Origin: Cryptomeria japonica
Taxonomy: Eukaryota > Streptophyta > Pinopsida > Cupressales > Cupressaceae
Direction of reading: 5' to 3'
Length of the DNA stretch: 64,000 nucleotides
NCBI RefSeq assembly: GCF_030272615.1
Contig: NC_081407.1
Location: 438,185,230 to 438,249,229, forward strand
The position numbers and the translations under genes are program-made. The number at the start of each line of letters is the position of its first letter. Position 1 is the first letter of the stretch. The notes below the pieces were generated by a model. That model was not told the origin of the DNA, ran no database searches, and worked only from the letters and a program-made list of their open reading frames with translations. Below are positions 20,885-32,739 of the stretch, in pieces.

Positions 20885-21085
20885 ATGTCGATGAAACTAA
20901 GCCTTTGGTGAAACCTTTTCAGGACTCATCATGGCCAAGGTCTGATCGATCTCGATGGAACTAAGCTTTCGATGAAACCTTTTCGGGACTCATCGTGGCC
21001 AAGGTCTGTTTGATGTCGATGGAACTAAGCTTTCGATGAAACCTTTTCGGGACTCATCGCGGCCATGATCTGCTCGATGTCACCA
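20885..21085. repeat. 66-bp tandem repeat, three copies, in the LTR
   Basis: Unit TCGATGGAACTAAGCTTTCG followed by ATGAAACCTTTTCGGGACTC and a GGCCAAGGTCTG tail. The other LTR has the same three units at about 30828-31025. Confidence 0.82.
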
Positions 21086-22051
21086 GCCACTGGACCACCA
21101 CTTGTCTTGCTGCATATCACCACGTGTCACCTTGTGATTTTCTTAGAGTCCACCTCGGCACCACCTGGCCTGCTACCTGTCATGAGGGTATTCATTCCAG
21201 GCACTTCACAACTGCGGTACAATGATAGTCATGGACAGCCCCGGAATGTCACTCCACCATCCAATGTCCCTTGATCTGCATTGGTTCACACTTTCCCTGC
21301 ACTACTTCGCACTTTTTGTCGGGTCATTGGGATATCATCAAACTTGCTATTCTGATATCCGATGGCGACACACACCGCTTTGCAATCTCTATCGGGCCTT
21401 CAACGTAACATATCATGGGTCTTACCGATGTCTGATGGACCTGGGCTCACCTTGTCGCCAAGTTGTGGTGATAATTGGGCTTGCATCTTTCCATAGCGCC
21501 TTAGAAACCACTGTCTGATCTTTTGCCTGACCGTTGAATGTGATCAATCTGCTCGATCTTTACTATTGGTCTTTTTGGTCTGATGCAAAATTTGGGTCGC
21601 CTTGAGATGTGCGCGCGCAAGGTCCACCAGGCCATGAGCTGCCTCTTGCCAAAATCTTTTGATGCTTGATATGTGTGTAGCTTTACTTTTAAATAGTGAA
21701 GAGTTCCTCCCCACTACCAATGTGGGATAAGTGTTTTTCATGGCCCCTGCTGTTGTATGTGGCCTGCACCTGAGCGTTAGTCATGAAAACCTTTGAGCCT
21801 TTCTTTGCCACTACTTCATTAGGAAACAAAGTGAATTTGGCATTGTTAAATTAGCATGTTGAGCTCAATCTCTTTGGGAGCCCATTTTAACGCACATGCT
21901 GCATTGCTTCTCCTGTATCTGCACATGAAGTAAACAAGTTAGAGAAAAAAAGATGTGTTTCTGATTTCTTGCTCATGATTTGGACCTTTTCAAAATGAAT
22001 GCAAGGCTTCATTAGGGCACCAAATTTGGCATGTGCAAAATTTTGGTAACA

Positions 22052-22419
22052 TTTTTGGCGACCTCTCAGGGGTGTTGGCCTGCTAAATAGTAGAATCCAG
22101 TAGCCTAGCATATCCATTGGGAATTGAGTTAAGTTTGCTTTTCTCAAAATATGGAACTGCATCTCAGCATTCTAAACAAAACTGAAAAGGAAACTACAGA
22201 GGCTCTGCATACAGCTGAGCCTGCACACTGCACTTAAGGAAAATAGAAACAAAAACAAATTGAAAAAATCAATTGCGATGTGCTTGAAAGGACTTATTCA
22301 ATTTAAACCACTACAACTCTGCTTATAGTTGAGCTTGACAAACTGCTGAAAAGAAAGAAAAGCAACTATTCTACTATGTACATATGCAAACTGTTAGTAC
22401 TCAATAGCATAGTTTGAGG
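22052..22419 (-). other. Internal segment between integrase and 3' LTR
   Basis: Short noncoding stretch. GAGAGGTCGCCAAAAA next to the LTR (minus strand) would be the polypurine tract, though it contains pyrimidines. No antisense gene is seen, unlike the + strand Tat element. Confidence 0.45.
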
Positions 22420-23480
22420 TGAATCCCATTGATAGGGATTGGCAACACCTCTCCATCCAATTTAGTGAGCTGGAAAACATTATTCTATTTGTATTCTATG
22501 ATAACATACGGGCCATCCCACATGGCATCAAACTTGGTATGTCTACCAGGTCTGTTCTTTAATTCACCCCATTTGAAAACAAGATCACCTTGATTAAATA
22601 TGCATGGTATAACTTTTCTATCAAAGGTTCTCTTCATCTAAGCATGGTGAATTTCCAACTTTATGTATGCTTCCCTGCGAGTTTCTTCTAACTCCATAAG
22701 TTGAGAAAGCCTAATCTGCATTGGCTGCTCTTCAAGTAACTCAAATTCTTTTACATAATTCAAAGTTGGCAATTCAATTGAAATAGGTAACCTGGCTTCT
22801 TTGCCATAAGTTAAAACATAAGGAGAGTAACCTGTTGATCTCTTTGGTGTAATTTTGTTAGCCCAACGGGCTAACTTGAGCTTTTCATGCCAAGAGCTCT
22901 AATTCTCAACAATGGTTTTCTTAGTGATGTTGATCAAGTTCTTGTTAGTTGATTCAGCTTGTCCATTACCCTTAGGGTAATAATTGGATGAAGTATTCAA
23001 ATATATATTATTCTTAACTAACCAATCTAAAACTCTAAGACCAATGAAAGCTAAAGCATTATCAGAAATGATTGATTCTGGGGTACCAAACCTGGACACT
23101 AAGTCTTGATAGAAATTGTGGATAGAAGTTTCATTAGCTTCTTTCAATGGAACTACTTCTGTCCACTTTGTGAAATAATCAGTTGCTGTAAGAATCCATT
23201 TGTGACCTACACTTGAAGGTGGATTAATAGGTCCTATAAAATCAAGCCCCCACTTTGTAAAAGGCTGCTCTACTTCAATTGGTTGCAAAGGCAAGGGTGT
23301 TAGCCTCTGTTTGCCTGCAAACAATGAACATTTTTCACATTTCTTCACCCATGAGTGAGCATCCTTGAATATCTTAGGCCAATAATAACCAACTCTTATA
23401 ATTTTTAGAGCTGTTCTTCTTGCTGCAAAGTGACCTCCTGCAGGTCCTTCATGAAGTTCACTTAGAACTTTTTCAATCTA
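22420..23480 (-). pseudogene. pol: Integrase of the minus-strand gypsy element
   Basis: The zinc-binding HHCC (ELHEGPAGGHFAARR ... KKCEKCS) is at about 23460-23335. The catalytic core has GLDFIG (Asp), IISDNA (Asp) and GNGQAESTN (Glu), so the triad is present, with alanine instead of glycine after SDN. The C-terminal part (GDLVFKWGEL, WDGPYVI, GIHLKLCY) is readable to about 22420. A stop at about 22900 and others break it. No chromodomain is visible. Confidence 0.82.
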
Positions 23481-23579
23481 ATCTGGCTCAATGCATCTTA
23501 ATAGAACATCATTATAATCTTTTTTGAACAAAATACCATCTATTAAGGCATAAGGAATGACTTGTAGCCTGAAATACCT

Positions 23580-24236
23580 TCATTTTGATCTATCTAAGCC
23601 TTCCAGACAGTCACCAGTTTGTAAATAATGGGCAATTTGCTGATTCCAAGTGGTTGGTAAAGTTGGGGCAGCAGGTTGTTCTTCATTATTAAGCACTGTT
23701 TCAACTTGTTTCTCCACTTCTTTACTATTTTCTATGCCAGCAAGCTGCTCACATAAACTCTTGCCTCTAACTAGCTTGGTTACCTCGATAGAGATGTCAT
23801 ATTCCATTGCCTTAGTAATCCAACCCGCCCTTTTGTCATTTATGTCTTTGCTGAGTAAAAACTCTTTCATTGTAGGATGAACAACCATAAGCTGGATCTT
23901 ATTGTTAGAGAGCATGTGCCTAAATTTTTTAAGGCTTTTTATTACTACTAACACATGCTTTTCTACAAATGAGTATCTAGTCTCATAATCATGCAAAATC
24001 TGGCTAAAGAAAGCCATTGGCTGTTCTAAGCCTTCATCATTTTGCTGACATAACATTGCAAAAATAGTGTCCTCACTCCCAAAGGCATATAGAATAAAAT
24101 CTTTCTTAAAATTAGGATTAATGAGAGTAGGGGCTGCTGCAATTGCTTCTTTAATCTCTTCGAAAATGTTCTTACCTTCCTTAGTCATCTGAAAAGGAAT
24201 GTTTTTCTTAAGCATGGCTGTAAGTGGCTGCATCAA
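23580..24236 (-). CDS. pol: RNase H domain of the minus-strand gypsy element
   Basis: 218 open codons. LYAFGSEDTIFAMLCQQ corresponds to the first strand of the gypsy RNase H but lacks the usual Asp (YAFGSE for the common DAS). PMAFFSQILHDYETRYSFVE follows, then LKKFRHMLSNNKIQLMVVHP. It directly follows the RT on the same strand. Activity is doubtful because of the missing Asp and the upstream RT lesions. Confidence 0.75.
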   Translation of the reverse strand: MMQPLTAMLKKNIPFQMTKEGKNIFEEIKEAIAAAPTLINPNFKKDFILYAFGSEDTIFAMLCQQNDEGLEQPMAFFSQILHDYETRYSFVEKHVLVVIKSLKKFRHMLSNNKIQLMVVHPTMKEFLLSKDINDKRAGWITKAMEYDISIEVTKLVRGKSLCEQLAGIENSKEVEKQVETVLNNEEQPAAPTLPTTWNQQIAHYLQTGDCLEGLDRSK

Positions 24237-24249
24237 TGCTGCAATATTA

Positions 24250-25198
24250 GGAATAAACCTTTTGATAAAGTTAAACCTACCTATGAAACTCTAGAGTCCC
24301 TTCTTATGTGCCGGTAATGGAAATGCAAGTATGGTTGTGATCCTCTTAGGATCTATTGAAATCCCATGCTTTGAAACAATATATCCCAACAAGTTGCCTT
24401 CATGAACAAAAAATGTGATCTTCTTGGGATTTAATGAAACTCCATATTCCCTGCATCTCTCAAATACCTGTTTGAGATGGTCAAGAGGTTCATTAGCCTT
24501 TTAAAAAAAATAGTTACATCATCTAGGTAAACCAAAACAAACTTGTTAATCAGGCCTTGAAATGCCATATCCATTGCACACTGAAATGTTGCCCCAACAT
24601 TGGTCAGTCCAAATGGCATTTTCTTATAAGCCATTGTACCCCACTTGGTGGTAAATGTTGTTTTGTACTAGTCATCTTCTTTGACCAAAATTTGGTTATA
24701 TCCTGAATAACCATCAAGTAATTAGAATCTCTCTAAACCTGATACAACCTGCAAAATATTCTCCATTGAGGGCAACTAGTAATGGTCTTTCAGGGATGCT
24801 CTATTTAGGTCTCTAAAATCAACACATAATCTAAGTTCACCATTCTTTTTCCTAACGGGAACTAGATTGGACACCCATGATGTGTGCTTGATTGGAAATA
24901 TGATGTTTCCTTCAATCAACTTATTTAATTCAGTCCTCATAAGATGTTCTAATTTTGGATTAAGAGGCCTTTGTTTCTGCCTTATTGGTTTTGCATTATC
25001 TACCAACTCTATGGTATGCTGAGCTAAATGAGCATCAAACCCTTTCAAATATTCATACCTCCATGCAAATATGTCATTGAATTCTTGACAAAGTTTTACA
25101 AAAGCATGTTTTTCTTCAGGGGTACATACCTTGCCAATTTTCAATAACTTGTCTTTGAATATTTCAATAGGTTCATAATATTCTTCCTTCACAAACAT
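24250..25198 (-). pseudogene. pol: Reverse transcriptase of the minus-strand gypsy element
   Basis: An open part at 25198-24776 has FNDIFAWRYEYLKG, HTSWVSNLVPVRKKNGELR and CVDFRDLNRA. Further parts read LLDGYSGYNQI, MPFGLTNVGATFQCAM and LVYLDDVTIF. The catalytic motif is YLDD, unlike the YVDD of the two Tat elements, so this is a different gypsy lineage. Stops near 24775, 24720 and 24668 and a frameshift near 24500 inactivate it. Confidence 0.85.
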
Positions 25199-25377
25199 GC
25201 TATCTTTATCCTTCCTGACCTGATCATCTTTATCCTTACCAGACCCTTGGGCAGCTTGTTAGTTTTCAATTGGAGAAACTGATTTTCATATTGATCATTG
25301 ACCTTATGCTAATTTCCAACAGAAAACTCAACTTCTTCAATTAGGAAATTAGTAATCTGCTCATCTGAGTCAAAAAA

Positions 25378-25852
25378 CTACCAATTAATAGTGTTATCTG
25401 GAACTGAGGGCCTTACTGCAACTTTAACATACTGTTGTCTATCAATATTTTCTAGTTCTATTGGAATATTGAACTGAGCTCCTAAAGCAACAAGCTTATC
25501 CACTTCTTTATTTTGACTTCTAGGTATGGACAACAAATTAAATGCATCAAAATCTTCAATTAAATCCCAAATTCTATACTTGTACATCTTCAAAACATCA
25601 TTTATGGTGACATGGATATTCCTTACTTGGTTCACAACTAGTTCACTATGACCAAAAACTTATAAACATTTAACTTTTTTCTGCCTAGCCCATTCTAAGC
25701 CATGTGCTAATGATTCATACTCAACTGTATTGTTTGTACAACTAAAAGAAAATCTGAAAGCAGTGTAGTATCTCATACCTTCAGGTGAAACTAGAATAAC
25801 ACCACCTTCAGAACCATTTTTACCTCTCGAACGATCAAAATAGAGCTGCCAA
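25378..25852 (-). pseudogene. pol: RNase H-like domain located upstream of RT
   Basis: Reads QLYFDRSRGKNGSEGGVILV, NNTVEYESLAHGLEWA, a stop, then VFGHSELVVNQV and IPRSQNKEVDKLVALGAQ. These are the strand and helix signatures of the archaeal-type RNase H used by Tat elements, with the third acidic residue changed (FGHS for FGDS). The usual position is between RNase H and integrase; here it lies between protease and RT and is linked to the protease by an Asp/Glu/Pro-rich spacer (26196-25909). The position is seen directly; whether it is lineage-wide needs comparison. Confidence 0.78.
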
Positions 25853-26245
25853 ACTTGATTTTTTTGTTGTTTTGATTGTTGGTCAAGCGGAATATCCTCT
25901 TTTTCAAGCTAAGGAATAGAATAATCCTCCTCATGAATCATATAAACACTAAGAACTATTTCATCCATGCTAATGAAAGGATCTTCTTCAGTATTCTGGG
26001 CTACCCACTCATCCAAATTCACATCAGGTATGCCTTGAATAGGTGTATCTGGATCCTGGATAGGTGGTAACTCCTCATGGTCTCTGATGTCAAGATTTGC
26101 ATTTATAGGACTTGGGGTATATGGTTCTAAGTGGCAAGTGGCTTGGGGTTCTGACTTAATGGTAACCTTAGTACCATACCAGGTTATAAAAAACAAGTGT
26201 GACCAATCAGCAGAGAGGTATCCTCCTAATTTTGCTATGAAATCT

Positions 26246-26716
26246 CTAGATAAGCAAATAGCTAAAGTGTGGAGGTAAGTCAGCTATGTACATGTCCTGA
26301 GGTATTACAAAATTAGGACAAGCATGCAAGGTCAAACCAAGATCTTTGACCAATCCAACCAACTTAACTGCTATTCCATCTAATTGTACAACTCCTCTAG
26401 AAATAGGCTCATAAGTTAGACCGAGTTTATCTGCAAGGTCTTTGGACATAATTGAACTACTGGCTCCTGAGTCTATCAAGCAATTGTGGACTAGATGGTT
26501 GCCAATTATCAATGTTACAAAAAATGGAAGAGGCTTTGGTGTTTGGATTGGTTGATTATTCTTAACTGGGATATCATTAGCTAATGCAAGTCTAGGCTGA
26601 TCTTTTTGAGGCTCATTAGTCAAGGAAAGATTATTCAATTTGTCTCTCAACAATTCCTTTTGTCCAGGAATTTGTAATGCATCTATCATTGTCATGGAAA
26701 CATTGGTTTTTGCCAT
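26246..26716 (-). CDS. Aspartic protease of the minus-strand gypsy element
   Basis: 156 open codons. NCLIDSGASSSIMSKDLADK contains the catalytic Asp-Ser-Gly of retropepsins, followed by the hydrophobic strand and IADLPPHFSYLLI. It sits between gag and the displaced RNase H on one strand, as expected for a Gag-Pol precursor. The active site is intact in sequence. Confidence 0.82.
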   Translation of the reverse strand: MAKTNVSMTMIDALQIPGQKELLRDKLNNLSLTNEPQKDQPRLALANDIPVKNNQPIQTPKPLPFFVTLIIGNHLVHNCLIDSGASSSIMSKDLADKLGLTYEPISRGVVQLDGIAVKLVGLVKDLGLTLHACPNFVIPQDMYIADLPPHFSYLLI

Positions 26717-27079
26717 AGATTCAACAATATTAAATGGAACACCACTAACTTTGTGTTGTACTTTTGGAACAACAGGCTCTTGATGAGCTGGTTTTAACTG
26801 AGATTGAACTTTTTGCTATTCTTTAGGTGCTGCAGGCTATCCTCTTGGTAAAATCTGCACATTCTGGATAGGTGGAGGTGTACTAACAACTTGCTGACTT
26901 GTAGAAGCTTGTTGTTTTCCTTTATCTAGCTGCTGTCCGGATTTATTTTGTTGCTATCCATTATTTACAGCTTGCTATTGATTATTTGCGCTTGCTATCC
27001 AATATCAATAACACGTTTCTTTGACCTTGTATTTTTTGCAACAGGTGAAAAAGGTCTATTTTGTGCTTGCGGATGATTA

Positions 27080-28620
27080 ACTCCACAAAATTCCTCACCT
27101 TGCCAATTCATCATAGCCACCTCAGGACCTTATAGTTCCTTATTTATACCCACATCCTGATAAGACATGTTATTCTGAACCATCAAAGCTTGTGATTGAG
27201 CATTCATTGCATTTTGGCATGATTCTTGACTATGAGGTTGTTGGCAAGGAAAACACCACTCTTGTGCCATATTATTCTGAGTAGGAACAATTTCTTTAGA
27301 ATTGCTAGTAATATTCTGATTATACTTCTGGTTTTGCCTATTGTTGTAGTTCTTCCTTTGATTCTGAGCATCAACTTGGTAGTTAGGCCTATTGGGTTGA
27401 TAAGGAGCTTGATATGGGGCTTGATACCTTTGATTTTGGTTCTAATTTTTCTTGATGTTCACCAATTCATTGCCAAAATTTTGCATAGTCTGCTGGATTT
27501 GTTGAGTTTCTTCAACATTCTTTATAAACATCTCTTGTAATGTCTGTAGTTTCTTTGACGAGTCTTCTACAATACTATTTTGAACATAATTTTGAAAACC
27601 TAGTGCTGGAACATTAGGTATTGTAGCTATAGGGGGTACTTGTAAAGGTATCAATGGCTGTATATCAGGAAAAATAGGCATAGGAGGCCTAGGGGCAATT
27701 TTACCAGCTTGTATAAGGTTGTTTTTTGCTCTAATAGATATATCATAAGCTGCTGGTAATGTAACTTCACCCATAGATTGAATCATAACAACAATATCAC
27801 TATTTAAAGCTCTCAAATAATATAAAAATGCATGTTCAGGAGAGTGTTTTACCGTTGTCGGAATTCTATTCCAGGTTCGCTCAAAACAGTAATTGAAATC
27901 AGTCATCTGCTCTTGCAATGCCCTCTTGATAGTGGTCATCTGTTCAACCAATGATAGGTGATCTAATTTATCTACAAACTGCTTTGTTAGCTTATCAACC
28001 AAATCGTCCCAATCAATAACTAAATTAATTTGCAAACCCCCAAACCATTGTAGTGCTTTGCCTTTGAATGATGCTGCCAATAGCCTGAGTGTTGCGTTCT
28101 CTTGGGTTATATGGTGAACTGCACATAGAGATGCTACATCTCTTATGTGCTCAATGGGTGTGACGTGGTTTTCACCAGTGAAAATAGGCATACTTTTCAG
28201 AGCTTCTCCTGGTATAGGATCATGTTGGGTCAAATTCAAAGGGCTGCCTCCATTGAAGGGTACAAAAGCATGTGCTCTTGGTACAACCACTGTAAATACT
28301 AAAGGATTTACTGGTGGATTCTAGGTAATAGATGGCTGAATTGGAGTAGTTACAAAAAGAGGATTTATGCGGGTAGTAAAATTGGGCTGAGAATTATTAG
28401 GTAAAGGAGAAGAATTAGATAGAAGATTAGAATCTGGATTTTCAAGATAAACTTCAATTGATGAACTTTCTAGAAACTCAACTGCTGAATTTGTTATTTT
28501 TTCCTGTCTTTTTCATTGTCCTTGACCTTCTCTGTGATGGTGGTATCTTAATATGCTCAACCGGATCCTCGCTATGTTTGGTTTGATACTTTTTTATATG
28601 TTGTTAAGACCTGTTCTGTA
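27080..28620 (-). pseudogene. gag: gag of the minus-strand gypsy element
   Basis: The largest open part (28290-27442, 282 codons) has the Retrotrans_gag core: MPIFTGENHVTPIEHIRDV, LAASFKGKALQWFGGL and FNYCFERTWNRIPTT. Upstream codons back to about 28600 continue the protein through one stop and one frameshift. Downstream, a Gln/Asn-rich stretch leads to a knuckle (WCFPCQQPHSQESC, CX2CX3HX4C) at about 27225-27265. The gag sequence differs from that of the two Tat elements, supporting a separate lineage. Confidence 0.82.
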
Positions 28621-28745
28621 CATAAAACAAGAAAATAAAGTCGCCAGGTACTTAGAAAAAATAACCTCAATAGGCTGAAATACTATTGTCAATACCAAAG
28701 CAACAACAAAAATGGTTTTTCTTTGAGCTGTGATAGCTCAAACGT

Positions 28746-28763
28746 GTCCCACCGGGTGTTCCA
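28746..28763 (-). other. Primer-binding site of the minus-strand gypsy element
   Basis: TGGAACACCCGGTGGGAC on the minus strand, starting six bases inside the 5' LTR end (28769). It begins TGG as primer sites do. The tRNA is not assigned. Confidence 0.55.
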
Positions 28764-28768
28764 AAAAC

Positions 28769-31294
28769 TGTTGTCACTAAGGATTGCACCCGTGATGCTA
28801 AGTTCGAAAAAAAGCAATCGTGTGAAACATGGAAACCTTCGAGCCTATGGGTTGCTCAAAGTGAAGGTGAATCTCTGGAGATCAGACCGACTTCCTGTTT
28901 GGTGAATCTCTTGTAAATAATTTTGATAAGAAAAGGGATAGAAAGGGATAGAAAGTTTACATGTAATGAAAATCTATTCTAATGAAGGTGATGCACCAAA
29001 TATCTTATCTGAGGTTTGCAACCTGCTTAACTAACAAAACCTTCAACAAATAAATTTGATAACTTAACAACTCAGCTGAACATGTAGATGCATAAACATT
29101 TCCTAGAAAGGGATGAATTTAATGCATGCATGAAGGAAAACAACAAGTTTTCACAACTTAAAGAAATTAAAATCAGCTAACACAAACTAGAACCTGCAAC
29201 TAACACGTAGCTCGTTGCACCATAAATTGTCTGAATGAGATAAATTATAGGATTAAAATCACAGAAAATTATCAAATCATTCATTCACTAGATAATACAA
29301 GAAGTACCAAGAAGGAAATCTGCTGCTATATTACTGAAAAATAAAGGAGTGCTACTATTACAAAACTCAAATACTGCTGAGCTACAATGCTTTTTTTGCA
29401 AAAAATGTGTATGCAAAAAAGAAAGAACCAGAGGAAAAAAAGGAGAGAAGGAATATAGAAATCATGATGAATCACCTTCAAAACCCTAAAATGACTGCAT
29501 GAGAAAAGCCTTGGGCGAATCTGCCCCAAAATGGCATAAAAACTCATGCATAATACTGTAAAATAATAATATTTACTGCTCAAAAGTACTGCCACTGATC
29601 CTGCATGAAGAGAAACCCTCATTACTGAATGTGGAAATGTCAGTCTCACCCTGAATAGCTCCATTGAAAAAAGAAACCTCCTATTTAAAAACCTGCATGT
29701 CTAAATGCGAAAAATTAGCTATCCCCATGTGAAAGTTGCATGATGAAATGAACTGTAACTGTATGAAAAAGAAATCCCACTAAAAAAAATCTTATGCATT
29801 CCCTGGCAACTGCTCGCCGTGTTGAAACTTCTGTTAAAAATGGTTGAAAAAATGCATCTCTCTTATTCGCAAGCTTTCCAGCGATATGTAACACTTGCAT
29901 GTTCAGACAATCAATAAGCATCTGCATTAATATTTGATGCAAAAATTCATCTCCTTGCTGGGCGAGCTTTTGACCATTCAAACAACCAATTCTGAGTCCA
30001 TCATGCAATTTTTATTGCCAGCGACTGGATCGCCTGCATGAACCATGGCTGCTTGCATTAACTTTTCATTTACTTTCTAGCAGGCCCTACCATTTGCTTT
30101 TATCTCTGCTTGTGTGCTTTCTTCATCCTGGGCCCACGGGAATGAGCGACGATAATGAACTTTGAACCATTGAACCACTTTGAACCAATGAACTACTTTG
30201 AACCGGTTCAAAGTTCAAGTTCAAAGTTGACTTAGAAAATATATACATCCGCTCGTCTGTAGCCTTTTTCCATGTGGACCTGCCACTGGGCTTGGTCTGC
30301 CTTGGTTTTTCATCTTCTCTCTACCACATGATGCATCCTCATTCATTCTGTTCACATTTGGATCCAACTAAGCACCACCTTAACTGCCAGGTCATCAGTC
30401 GCCATGTCGCGTGAGATAACCATCAAGCATCTTCATCATGCGCTATAGCAACGACCGTTGATCTGCCCTCAAACTACTCAATCTTTAACACCTTAGCCGC
30501 TCACCTCCCCTTTTCCTTTTCTACATGTGCTTTGTCGCCAAGTTAATGAGGTAACTAACAAGCTTCTTTCTATAGCGGTATAGCAATAGCCCTTAGATCT
30601 TTCAGACTACCATTGATCTTCTCTTAATTTGCTCCACTTTTAACCCTGGCTAATCTTCTCTCTTATGCCATGTGTCAACATGTGTCACCCTCTGATTGGC
30701 TTTGAAGTTTCACCTAGGTACCACCTGTTTGCCAGGTCTACCATGCATCTTGCTCTGTCAGATATCCTTCTTTCGGCCAAACTACTCCCATAGTGAGCCG
30801 TTTACCAGTCTCATCGAATCTGCAGTTTCATCGATAAAACTGAGCCTTTGGTGAAACCTTTTCGGGACTCATCGTGGCCAAGGTCTACCCGATGTCGATG
30901 GAACTGAGCTTTCGATGAAACCTTTTCAAGAATCATCATGGCCAAGGTCTCCTTGATATAGATGGAACTGAGCTTTCGATGAAACCTTTTCAAGACTCAT
31001 CGTGGCCATGATTTGATCGATTTCACCAGCCACTGGACCGCCACCTATCTTGCTGCATGTCACCACGTGTCACCTTCTGATTTGCTCAGAGTCCACCTCG
31101 GCACCACCTGGCCGGCCACCTATCACGAGGGTATTCATTCCGAGCACTTCACAACCATGGTACAACGATAGTCATGGATAGCCCCAAAATGTCACTCCAC
31201 CGTCCGATCTCCATTGATCTGCTTTGGTTCGCACTTTCCCTGCACTCTTCACACTTTCCATCGGGTCATCAGGATATCCTCAAACCTGCTATTT
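28769..31294 (-). mobile_element. 5' LTR of the minus-strand gypsy element, first part
   Basis: Matches 18765-21356 of the other LTR, starting TGTTGTCACT. It stops at CTATTT, where the CACTA element enters, and the remaining 700 bp are at 54122-54821. It lacks about 45 bp near 30270 that the other LTR has. The TATA region of this LTR is in the distal part. Confidence 0.88.
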
Positions 31295-31327
31295 TAGTAG
31301 TACATTTGGGCCTAATTTCTGATGGCT

Positions 31328-31590
31328 AATTGTCGGATTTGCGACGACCAAACGTCGGGCTTCCGACAAAATTTACCTTCGAAAACTCCCCCGACGACGG
31401 CTATATCGGCGTATTTACGTCGGTCACTCGCCGTTGTTATGAACTCCCCCAACGACGGCTATATCGGCGTATTTCCGTCGGATTTCCAATGGATGTTATG
31501 ATTTCTCCTCGACGACTGTCCGACATGGCAGTGACGTCGGATATACAACATCCTTGTCAGACGTTCCATTAGTTGTTGTCGGAATTCCGA
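31328..31590. repeat. CG-rich subterminal repeats of the CACTA element
   Basis: Many CGTCGG or CCGACG hexamers, including two copies of CGACGGCTATATCGGCGTAT (about 31394 and 31452), each followed by a CGTCGG, and the palindrome GTCGGAATTCCGAC near 31577. These resemble the transposase-binding subterminal arrays of CACTA elements. The right end has fewer and decayed copies (53940-54040). Confidence 0.7.
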
Positions 31591-31595
31591 CGGCG

Positions 31596-32705
31596 AGAGA
31601 TGATGTGGGTCAAACGACTTTGTTGTCGGTGAATGAAAGCATTGAACGAGTTCTATTTTTTAAAATTGCATTAAACATTTTTAATTTATTTGATTCAGTG
31701 TTATTTGCAAAAAATGATTATCAATGATGTTTCCTTTCTCCAAGAATTGTCTTGGATCTTTCCGTTAGATAATATGTAACATCGAATGACTAAATTTTTT
31801 ATTTACAAATGCTTATTTTATTTAATTATTATCTAAGTGTGAATTAAAATTTATATCTGTACGGAAGTAGAACATACAAGCTTTAGAGTCATGTGCAAGC
31901 AAATTTCCTAAAAGAAAGCAAGCAGGCATTATCTTGAATGACATGGAAACAAGCTCATCAGCTGCCTAGAAGAGAGCAATTGGAGAAAAGCAGAGGAAAG
32001 TGTTAAAGGGTGATAAATAGATAGAGAGTATGCAATACAAACAAACAATGTCTGGAGTGTCTGATGTGATGTCTCTAATTTATTTTCAGAGGGACTAACT
32101 GGTTTTGGAGTTCTTGCAAAACCTATTGGGCCACACTTTGGAGGAAATCAATGTGTTCATGCAAAGAGCACCTTTTTTCTATTATGAGAATGATGCTTTT
32201 GCACCGAGGGATATTTGGAAGTCAATATCCAAAAATTTCTATAGTGTGGAACCAGAGTTGGCAGACTCGGAGTAATTTTCAGGTTTCAAAAGACCAAGAG
32301 GTTATGTACACAATCTCCCAATAGAAGGGCGATTTCAAGCATTATCTCTCTCCCCCATGACTATTCAGGAAGCACTTCCTCAAACAAAGGACTATTGGCC
32401 TCCATGGGATCAAAGAAAAAAATTGAAGCATAGACTCTAGACGATGTGGTGGTGTCCTTTGTGAAGAACTCTACACTATAATTGAAAATTCACGAGGGAA
32501 ACTGCAAGATAGTGAAGAGAAATACAATCTTGAAAAGTGGGAAGAATGGATCTTGGTTTGGGTGGGGCCAAGTCAGATGGCTCCTCTAGAGGTTGACGAG
32601 ATAGAAATCATATTAGGATTTGAAAAAGATCACACTCGTGGAACTTCGTGTGCGAGTGATCGATTGCAATGTTTGGGTAATGCATTCCAAATAGATATAG
32701 TTGCA
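31596..32705 (+). pseudogene. DRM-like: DRM methyltransferase fragment, sense arm of inverted repeat
   Basis: Coding match begins after a TTATTTTCAG acceptor at about 32088. It reads APFFYYENDAFAPRDIWKSI, FYSVEPELADSE, RPRGYVHNLPIEGRFQ, ALPQTKDYWPPWDQRKKL, EKWEEWILVWVGPSQMAPLE, HTRGTSCASDRLQCLGNAFQ and IDIVA. This is the part of plant domains-rearranged methyltransferases that precedes motif I. Stops and frameshifts make it a pseudogene. The upstream part (31596-32087) is intron or flanking sequence. The whole 1.1 kb recurs inverted at 32740-33583 plus 48182-48457. Confidence 0.85.
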
Positions 32706-32739
32706 TGCCATCAGGATAAAAGTCTTTAATCAAGACATT

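Larger units (their letters stand above)
18765..22051 (-). mobile_element. 3' LTR of the minus-strand gypsy element, 3287 bp
   Basis: Aligns along its length with 28769-31294 plus 54122-54821. On the minus strand it starts TGTTACCAAAATTTTG. Inside are a 66-bp tandem repeat (about 20885-21085) and a TTTGAACC-rich stretch (about 20155-20235). An about 45-base segment near 20270 is absent from the other LTR. A hydrophobic open frame at 19380-19664 is conserved in both LTRs but has no recognisable domain. Confidence 0.88.
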
